A stretch of 64,000 nucleotides of DNA, taken from Metridium senile (Eukaryota > Cnidaria > Anthozoa > Actiniaria > Metridiidae). Position numbers and translations under genes: made by a program. This document shows, piece after piece, positions 23,429-33,300 of this stretch. The notes beneath the pieces were generated by a model that did not search any database, was not told the DNA's origin, and saw only the letters and a list, made by a program, of their open reading frames with translations. Location: positions 412,501-476,500 of the forward strand of contig OX459102.1 in the NCBI GenBank assembly GCA_949775045.1, read 5' to 3'. How positions within the stretch are numbered: the first letter of the stretch is position 1; the number at the start of each line of letters is the position of its first letter.

Positions 23429-23860
23429 TCAACAATTGAGGTTTCGCTTTGCGAAGGAACAACAGCTAGGAGAAGTATTCAGAGTGTTAACTGAAATATT
23501 AAAATACCCGCCGCTTATACTTGCTCCTTCAAATAACTTCAACGTCGTTGGCTGCGGTATAGATGATGAACAAGACGCACTATGGTCGACTGTGGTTTGT
23601 TGTTGAACTGTCTTTGACTCGGTGCAGCTCAGAATTTCAGACATTTTACGTTGCTGTTCTATGTTAACGGAACTATAGTTCACTATACTTTGTAAGTTTT
23701 TGTGACCACTTAACTGCATGATGTGTGTTGGAGGAATGTCATTGTAATTGAGTTTCTGAATCATTCCTTTACGAGCGCTATGATTTGTTAGCCGCTCATT
23801 TGAGAGATTGCCCTTTGTCGCCATCGTTTTCATAAGCGTATTTAGTTTGTTTACACCCAT
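23429..23860 (-). CDS. Crypton-type tyrosine recombinase, C-terminal part
   Basis: A 143-codon frame carries the catalytic end of a tyrosine recombinase of the Crypton/DUF3504 type: RLTNHSARKGMIQKL (the H-x-x-R pair), then QLSGHKNLQSIVNYSS (second His and the nucleophile Tyr), then a Ser/Gln-rich stretch and an FEGASISGGYFNI segment. Such proteins cut and rejoin DNA through a Tyr-DNA bond. The frame can be extended upstream by about 11 codons (WKKQWFKSAP) before a stop, so an upstream exon is likely, but I did not find it. It may be part of a Crypton element or a domesticated derivative. The reading frame has no break. Confidence 0.7.
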   Translation of the reverse strand: MGVNKLNTLMKTMATKGNLSNERLTNHSARKGMIQKLNYNDIPPTHIMQLSGHKNLQSIVNYSSVNIEQQRKMSEILSCTESKTVQQQTTVDHSASCSSSIPQPTTLKLFEGASISGGYFNISVNTLNTSPSCCSFAKRNLNC

Positions 23861-24374
23861 TGGGGCAGACTTGAACCACTGTTTCTTCCATTCTTATGCT
23901 TTCGACTACTTCTTACAGTAAAAAAAAAAAACTACCTATTTTAGTAAAATAACAACAACAACAACAGCACTGACAAGACTATTTCGCTCATTGACAAAGC
24001 TACCAAGTCCACCCGCGCAGGGATGGAAACCATTCAAGTGCAGTGAAAAAACATCGTTCGTCCAATCAGATCTGCGAACGCCTTTTTTTCACGGTGAAAA
24101 AACGTCGTTCGTCTCTCTGATTGGCTGAGACCAGTGAATGAACGAAAATGTACTGAATATATTTTCAGTGAGTATTTCTCAGTATGTATATAATAAATTA
24201 TGATTCAAAATGTCGTAAGATATGATACTGGAATCATCTAAGTACATTTAATTAAGAAATAGTAAGTAAACACTTTTATATTTTCAAGTTCAAACTAATT
24301 TTATTGCACTTAAAGAGAGAAACAATGTGAACTGAACAGAATCACTCTGCCTGTCTGTCTTAGTTTTTGTCAAG

Positions 24375-27300
24375 TCAACTGACGCTGCGGCCTCCATCGA
24401 TGAGTAAGTTGACACCATTCACCATGGCTGCTTTGTCACTCAGAAGATATAAAATGGTGTTCACAACATCGTCTACATCTGAAATCAAAACAAAAGCATA
24501 TATGTTTTATATTTAGTGTATATTGAGCAAATATTGTTTTTTTACATGCTAATGATAAATTATAAACTAGTTCAGTTATAAATTAGTTCTTCATTGAGTT
24601 ATATATCTATTTATTCATTTGTATTCGTTCGTTCATGCATTCATTCAGAGTCATTCTTAATCTTTATATTTGTATATATTTCTGTTGTGATATCATATCT
24701 ATTTAGACATTTTAGAAACCACAAATCGTGTTAGAACTCTTCTAAATGCTCATATAATCATACTTTCGTTTTAATTATTTCGTTTATACATCCATCAATT
24801 TCAATATATGTACTTAGAGTGGTTTTCATCAACCCGTGAAACACTTTATTATATCACTTTCTAATACACCTTTTAAGCTAAGGTGTGAATTAACATTTCA
24901 TTGTGTTCTTTTGTTGTTATTCGACTATCACACTTTAACTAATACACTTTATTTCACGGGTTAATGAGAACAACTCTAGAGGAAAAGAAGGAGACGCTGA
25001 TTTACCTGGGAATTCCTTTAGAGGTATTTTTTCTCTATAAAGCCGTATTTCCTCGGCTGATTTTAAGGTGATACTTTGGTTCGCCATCTTTGTCCCCATA
25101 ACCAAACACGGGTTGACAGAGGTAACTCTGATCTGATTGAAAGAGCAGAAAACATCAGTCGGTCAGTCGGTCAGTCGGTTCTCTATCTAGTTACCCAACT
25201 CTTTGTTTATATATATTCATTTATCTTCATTTTTCTAAAGATTAATAAACTGGTTATTGAATTATTTTTTTTCTCCATCTTTTCGCATATCAATGTTTCA
25301 CTTGAAAAAAAAAAAACAATTGCTCGTACATCAGTGTCCACATATAGTATTAGGATTGATATTTGTTTTAAGAATCATGAATGTCTTAGCAGGGAATAGC
25401 TTACAATAAGCTATATATCATGATCATCACCGTTTGCCAAAAACCGATACCCCTAGTTGCAAGAACGTTGTCCTGACTTTTGTAATTTAGTGGGAAAGGA
25501 ATTAATTAAAAGACAAGAGAAGATCACTAAAGCTGAACTTTTTCTTTTGTTATTCTTGTCTAGCTAATTAAAATAACAAATGTTCTTTTTCATGTGACAA
25601 ACTTCTTGCAATTAGGTGTATGTTGATTTATACGATTGTTACGTTCTTCCTACAAGCGGCACATTGATATGTTTATCATGCATGTTATATGTTTATTTAA
25701 GTTATCCTAAAGGGTTACATGTTTGATTACCTTGTGTGGTCCTAGTTCTAGTGCCATTACTTTAGTCAACATATCCAAAGCAGCTTTACTGGAACCTATT
25801 AAAGAAATAGGTTGTATCAGTGGGTGCTTGCTTAAAGCCAATGTGAACAAACGCGCCATTTTCAAATACAACATGATGGAAAACCGCTGATATTGCAATC
25901 TAGGTGATTTCGCGTGCGCGCTTCCGGTTAGTATTTAAGAAATGGTTCATAAGACGTTGTGCGTCCATCGTGTTATGGATGTACTTGCGAAGTTACCTAA
26001 GCAGTCAAGAAGCTAGAGTTGCACTCCGCTTCGCGTCGTGCAACTCATTACGCTTCTTTCGTGCTTAGCAACCTCCCGCGTGCATCCATAACACGATGGA
26101 CGCACGCTACCTATAGTTATGAACCATTTCTTAATTACAAAACAAATCGCAAATATCTAAAAGTAACCGAAACTGTTTTTGTCTCGAGGCGCCATTTTTG
26201 AACTATTCGTTTTGACAAACAATCCTTTGCACGCTTCGAAGCAAGATCACCTGGTTACTCTTATTTGCTATAATGATTTACAAGCTCATGATCATTTTGT
26301 AATATTAAATTTATATGGGGAGGGGGAGGGGAGGGGTTAGAGAGTTAGTTTCGAAGGAGGCCAGTCCATTCTAATTATACATACCATAAAGGCCAATGTT
26401 TGGAAATGCTTTGTGTGCAACACGACTTGATACATTGACAATAGCACCTCCATATGCACCAGCAACCATCTTACGAGCGACTGCCTGAAACAACAATAAA
26501 AAATATTTTAAATTTGACATCTTCTTTAAGTAATCAAGGTGCCTTCTTCCCTGCTCTGATCCATTGTTTTATTACTTCAAAATTATGAGAAAAATGGGTT
26601 GAATATAGCTGCTTGGTAATGGGGCCTTCTACATACAGTCATTTGAAAAAACGTTGTCGCCGACCAGCTTCGCGACTACGTGACTAGACCTAAAAGGAGT
26701 ATGGGTAGAAATCACTGAAGCAGTTAGCTGCATATATTATCAACATCTTGAGCTCTCAGTGCCTTGTTTCTATTAGATTTACGCTGGCAATTTATCTACA
26801 CGCTATATTTCAGCATATTCTTTAGCAAGTGCTAAACATTTATTTCTTCGGTGGTTTTTACCCATACTGTCGCTAGGGCTAGTCGCGTAACCGCGGAGCC
26901 GCGGAACCTGTCGGCGACAACATTTTTTTTTTTCAAATAACTGTATACAAGTAGGGTATAAACAAGAGTTCTGCAACATGAATCCTGTGGGATTCGTGGG
27001 ATTTGTGGGATTCAGTGGGATTCATGCTCCGATCGGATTTGTCGGATTCATGCTCGGGTCGGATTCGTCGGAATCATGTCGGAATCATGTCGTCGGAGTT
27101 TCGGGATGAGCTATTTTTAATAACACAATCTGATTCGTATATTTAACTATGTATTTCATATTTCCCATTTTTTTTTAATTTTAATTTATTCCTTTATTTT
27201 AATAATTTCCGATTTTTTAATTTTCGATTTCATTATTTAAGGTTGTTTGTACTCGAATTATATAATTTTATAGAAGGTATAAAAGACTTTTCCAAATAAA

Positions 27301-30300
27301 TTGAAGTGCCAACGCTGAGGCTCGAACCCTTGACTGCATGACCCGGAGACCAGATCATTACCATTACGCCACGACAGAAACGTATTGTCATAACCGTGAA
27401 GAAAAAGGTTTTATTCGAAGTCTTTTGTTATCATCTTCATTAATTTATTCGAAATGGCGGGGGTGGTATTGTGTGCTAATCCTTTAATCCTTTGTTTATC
27501 TTAAAATCTACAAAATTGTGCAAAATTGTGAATTGTTAATGAGTTCAAAGACTTTGTTTCGTTAAGTAAAAATAGCAATTGATGATCGCTAAATCAATGT
27601 TGAGCGTGATTGTTTAGATATATATATTTTATTAGTCCTTCCTGGAATAACAGCTGGTTAATTAGGCCCGATTTAATTACTATAGCTATATCAAACCTGG
27701 AATTGGTTTCAGATAACTGTTATCTGTAATAACGTTTAAAAGAAACATTTCAGCCACTTCAATAATTCATTTTAAATCGTTTATTGAAATCATAATAACA
27801 AAAACCCTTGACAAACATGATAAAAACTTTATATATCTATACATATATTCTAACAACTACTCCATTGAATCGTCTGCACTACTGATCTCGCTTTCATTAT
27901 CTTCTAGATATTGTGAAACCAAATCATTCAAAAGAAATTTTCTTTGATGGATAGCAAGTTTTGTTGCTTCAAGCCATCCATAATCTCCAGTGTCCAACAG
28001 GTCTTTTCTAGTATTCATAATCTTTTGAAAGTATGAGTCTTTTTTAATTTCATGAATCCATTCCATTTTTTCAGCTAATATGCTTCTCAATTCTTTTCGG
28101 ACGATAGGAAGGATTTTCTCATTAGCAGTCTGTCTTGCACCTGCTTCTGTTGCACCATCAGATGCAAGTTTTTCAATCAATTCTCTTCGTTCTTCCTCAT
28201 GTCGTTCAACAGCTTCATTTACTACAACTTGCCAGCACCATGACAGCTCATCGGATTCGGCGTCAGAACCATACTCACTTTCAACACTTGAATCATCATT
28301 TTCAGAATCGTTATCTTCTATGGATGTATCTTGAGAACTGCTGACTTCGCTGAGCTCTTCATCTTCGACACTTCTGTCATAGTCCATGTTATTTTTCATT
28401 TTACACGAACTTCTTTCCAAATGACGCATCAAGTTAAATGATCTCGAAAATAGTTTTCCACAATATTGACACTGCTTGGGGCTAGGCATGTTTACTCTTT
28501 ACGAGTCAATTGCTAAATGAGCAGGTCGAGGAGAACGAAGTGTTTAAATGAGCAAGCATGAGCTGCTCATGAGCAATAGAGCCTTTTTAGAACTACTCAT
28601 GAGCAGCTCATTTAATACTACTCAGTTGCTCAACATATGGGAGGGCCACCTTTTCAAATGTTGTGCAAGAAACATGCAAAGTGGCCCTCTCATATGTTGA
28701 GCATGCATGAGTTGCTCATGAGCAGCTCATTTAATACTGCTCAGTTGCTCAACATATGAGAGGGCCACTTTGCATGTTTCTTGCACAACATTTGAAAAGG
28801 TGGCCCTCTCATATGTTGAGCAAGCATGAGTTGCTCATGAGCAGCTCATTTAATACTGCTCAGTTGCTCAACATATGAGAGGGCCACTTGTCATGGTAAC
28901 CCAATGACGTAAGCGGGCAAGTTTGAACATGTCTTTTGTTCCACAGAATAGATATATAGCGCGAGAGTTTTGAAATTATTATTAGCCTTCAACCTTTCCT
29001 TCAATCTTCCCAACATACAGCAGTCTAATATACTGCTGTTTCAGACTTCAAAGAGAGAACATGTCACGGCGCTCTGCATTTTTCTGCTTTACAGTCTCCG
29101 CCTTTGAGGGAATAGAAGAATATTGTCGTGAAGAGCTCACTCAACGTAAGTAATTTGGGGAATGAACGTTGACATCGAAGGTGTGGCTCATTTTGTGTTT
29201 TTTTCGCCCACAGAATACTTGTTGGTCAGCCATCTCAAGGACCCCAACCATACTTTTTTTAAACATGCAAAGTGGCCCTTTCATATGTTGAGCAACTGAG
29301 CAGTATTAAATGAGCTGCTCATGAGCAACTCATGCTTGCTCAACATATGAGAGGGCCACCTTTTCAAATGTTGTGCAAGAAACATGCAAAGTGGCCCTCT
29401 CATATGTTGAGCAACTGAGCAGTATTAAATGAGCTGCTCATGAGCAACTCATGCATGCTCAACATATGAGAGGGCCACTTTGCATGTTTCTTGCACAACA
29501 TTTGAAAAGGTGGCCCTCCCATATGTTGAGCAACTGAGTAGTATTAAATGAGCTGCTCATGAGTAGTTCTAAGAAGGCTCTATTGCTCATGAGCAGCTCA
29601 TGCTTGCTCATTTAAACATTTCGTTCTCCTCGACCTGCTCATTTAGCAATTGACTCGTAAAGAGTAAACATGCCTAGCCCCAAGCAGTGTCAATATTGTG
29701 GAAAACGTTTTTCGAGATCATTTAACTTGATGCGTCATTTGGAAAGAAGTTCGTGTAAAACGAAAAATAACATGGACTATGACAGTAGTGCCGAAGATGA
29801 AGAGCTCAGCGAAGTCAGCAGTTCTCAAGATACATCCATAGAAGATAACGATTCTGAAAATGATGATTCAAGTGTTGAAAGTGAGTATGGTTCTGACGCC
29901 GAAACCGATGAGCTGTCATGGTGCTGGCAAGTTGTAGTAAATGATGCTGTTGAACGACATGAGGAAGAACGAAGAGAATTGATTGAAAAACTTACATCTG
30001 ATGGTGTAACAGAAGCAGGTGCCAGACAGACTGCTAATGAGAAAATCCTTCCTATCGTCCGAAAAGAATTGAGAAACATATTAGCTGAAAAAATGGAATG
30101 GATTCATGAAATTAAAAAAGACTCATACTTTCAAAAGATTATGAATACTAGAAAAGACCTGTTGGACACTGGAGATTATGGATGGCTTGAAGCAACAAAA
30201 CTTGCTATCCATCAAAGAAAATTTCTTTTGAATGATTTGGTTTCACAATATCTAGAAGATAATGAAAGTGAGATCAGTAGTGCAGACGATTCAATGGAGT

Positions 30301-33300
30301 AGTTGTTAGAATATATGTATAGATATATAAAGTTTTTATCATGTTTGTCAAATGGTAAAATCTGGTGTATCCAGAATTTTGTTATTATGATTTCAATAAA
30401 CGATTTAAAATAAATTATTGAAGTGGCTGAAATGTTTCTTTTAAACGTTATTACAGATAACAGTTATCTGAAACCAATTCCAGGTTTTATATAGCTATAG
30501 TAATTAAATCGGACCTAATTAACCAGCTGTTATTCCAGGAAGGACTAATAAAATATATCTATCTAAACAATCACGCTCAACATTGATTTATCGATTATCA
30601 ATTGCAGAATTGACCAAAAAGAAAGTTTTCGAAGCTATCTTATTAAGCTCATTAACAATTCAGAATCTAGTAGGTTTTAAGATAAACAAAGGATTAAAGG
30701 ATTAGCACACAATACCACCCCCGCCATTTCGAATAAATTAATGAAGATGATAACAAAAGACTTCGAATAAAACCTTTTTCTTCACGGTTATGACAATACG
30801 TTTCTGTCGTGGCGTTATGGTAATGATCTGGTCTCCGGGTCATGCAGTCAAGGGTTCGAGCCTCGGCGTTGGCACTTCAATTTATTTGGAAAAATCTTTT
30901 ATACCATCTATAAAATTAAATAATTCGAGTACAAACAACCTTAAATAATGAAATCGAAAATTAAAAATATATATATATATATATGAAATCGGAAATTATA
31001 AAAATATAGGAAATGAAAAAAAAATTGAAATTAAAAAAATGAATATAAAATAGGAAGAAAATAAATATATGATTCCGACGACGTGAATCCGACATGATTC
31101 CGACATGATTCCGACGCTTCCAAAGCGTGAATCCGACAAATCCGACCGGAGCATGAATCCCACGAATCCGACGGGAGCATGAATCCCACTGAATCCCACA
31201 AATCCCACGAATCCCACAGGATTCATGTTGCAGAACTCTTGTTTATACCCTACTTATACATACAGCAAGCAACCTTGAACCCTCTGTCGGTCAATTCGTT
31301 TTGAATCATCATACACTATATTATTTAATTAATTAAAGAGATATAAAATACCTGTGCTACAAAGAGTGCAGCTTTGACATTGATGGTATTCAATCTACAA
31401 TAAAACAAAACGTCAATGGCATCTATTGTTATTATCACCAAAAAAAGAAAGAAAAAGAAAATGAAAAAAGAAAATTCAATAAGCTTACTTGTCAAAATCA
31501 TCTTGTTTTAATTCAAGAAAAGAACTGAAAGTAATGATTCCAGCATTGTTGACAAGAAGATGGATGTCACCTTGTGCTTCGATGGCTTTCACTGCTTCGT
31601 CGATGTTACTCAAGTCAACACACACAGGCTTGATAGATGGAACCTATTGTATTTATTGAAAGATATTATATAAGTTATATTCAAATAGTAATACATCTTT
31701 ATTATTGGATAAATAAATACATATCAATAGTTATACATTAAGGTAGGATGCATATATCAACCTACCTCCTTTACAAGGGTATCAAGATCATCTTGTGTTC
31801 TTGTCAGTGCAATGACCTCAGCTCCACATTGTACCAGAGCCTTAGCTGTTTTCCGTCCAATGCCTTAAAAAAAAACAGAGATTATCCATCAAATAACTTG
31901 GAATTCCATGCATGCCTGAATGAATTTTTAGTTAGACAATAACTAAACGGAGTGCCTACAATATATCCGTGAAATACAAATAACTAGACATAGTACCAAA
32001 AAAAAAATCAATAGAAAAAGCATAAAATTGCATTAAACTAATTAATAGCGGAGCTCCCGCGCGAGCCCAAGGCCCGCGCGAGCGGAGCAGCATACTTAAG
32101 AAAAATTTGTAATGCATCGAGTCCATTTTCGATAGTTTTCACACAGGAATCCCAAGCGCACGTCCGACGTCCCTGCCCATCGCGCGCGATGCTGATGGGC
32201 GGTTACATTTCGGCGGGAACGAAAGTGACGCGCGCGCCAAATAGCACTAGATCAACAAAGCAAAGTTGTTATTTTATCGACAAAAATGTCAAACAAACAA
32301 CAACAAAATACTACTTGCTAATAGCAGAGCTTTCATTAATACAATATATCAAAGGAGAACGATGAACTTCGAAGAGCATAAACAGAGTTTTGACCGAAGA
32401 AGGACACAAAAACGAAGAAAATATACTAAAGAAAAGCAAAAGACTGATTTCAAAAGATCAAGAAAACTTGTTTGTAGATACCTTCGTGGAAGAATATTAA
32501 AAGACTACAGCAATTTAGAAAAAATAGATAAAGAAGCGACTTTGTTTGTTATGAAATTTGTCTTCAAATCGCTTCCTCGGCACAGTTTATTGAAGGATTT
32601 TCAAGGTTATGGCAGTTGAACTATGAACAATGTTTAATCCATCAAAATTCAAGTACATACATTTATTCGTCAAAATATGATCAATGTCATTGAAAGGAAG
32701 AAAACCTCAGGAAAATAATCACCGATAAAGTAAGTTCAAGATTATTATTTGTTTCAAGTTATCTAGAGACGGTATTTTAATACTGAAAAACTGTTTGATA
32801 TAACGAGCGTGAAAAAAAACACCTAAAAACTTACAATAATTAAGCCTCAAAAAGGAAAAGTCCGTTCTCTGTTTTATTATTGAAAGAAAAGAGAAAAGGT
32901 TTATCTCCATTTTATTTACTTTTTGAGATAAAAACCGTACATGAAACGATGTTTGTGCATGTGTAAATTGTACTTTTCGTAGCCTTTGGTCGATTGAAAA
33001 AGGTGTTTATTTATGTACTTTTAAACCTCATTTTTTCATTTTTTTCAAATCGATCTTGTGTTGGTAGAACTTATTCTTGAGGCTTTTTATTTAATTCCAC
33101 TTCAAAAGAACTTTTTGTTTTGTTTTGAAGATTTGCCACGACTACTTTTTAGTAAATCCAGTTCGATAATTTTTTTTTCTTTTACAAAGAAATGTTTTAA
33201 AATTTCCTTTTTTTCCTATTAATGCATAGTTACCATCCTATTAAGGTCTAGTTCAAATAATGTTTTTGTCAATTTTTTGAAGCAAATTTGAAGCAAAAAG

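Larger units (their letters stand above)
26949..31256. mobile_element. 4.3-kb mirror-image element with two zinc-finger genes
   Basis: The left arm (about 26949-28889) and right arm (about 29271-31256) are near-identical reverse complements. Ends share AAGTAGGGTATAAACAAGAG, then short GTGGGATT repeats. Each arm carries a tRNA-like stretch, an intact 210-codon C2HC-finger gene reading outward, an AATAAA signal and, nearest the centre, repeated palindromes (ATGAGCAGCTCAT, GCTCAACATATGAGAGGG). A 381-bp unique loop (28890-29270) holds a possible promoter and a spliced open frame. The element sits wholly within intron 4 of SDR copy A. I see no recognisable transposase, so its mode of movement is unknown. 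Confidence 0.85.

Noticed and set aside
28080..28344. Plus-strand frames over the left zinc-finger gene
   Set aside because: Antisense shadows of the 210-codon gene; the same shadow appears on the other strand of the mirror copy.
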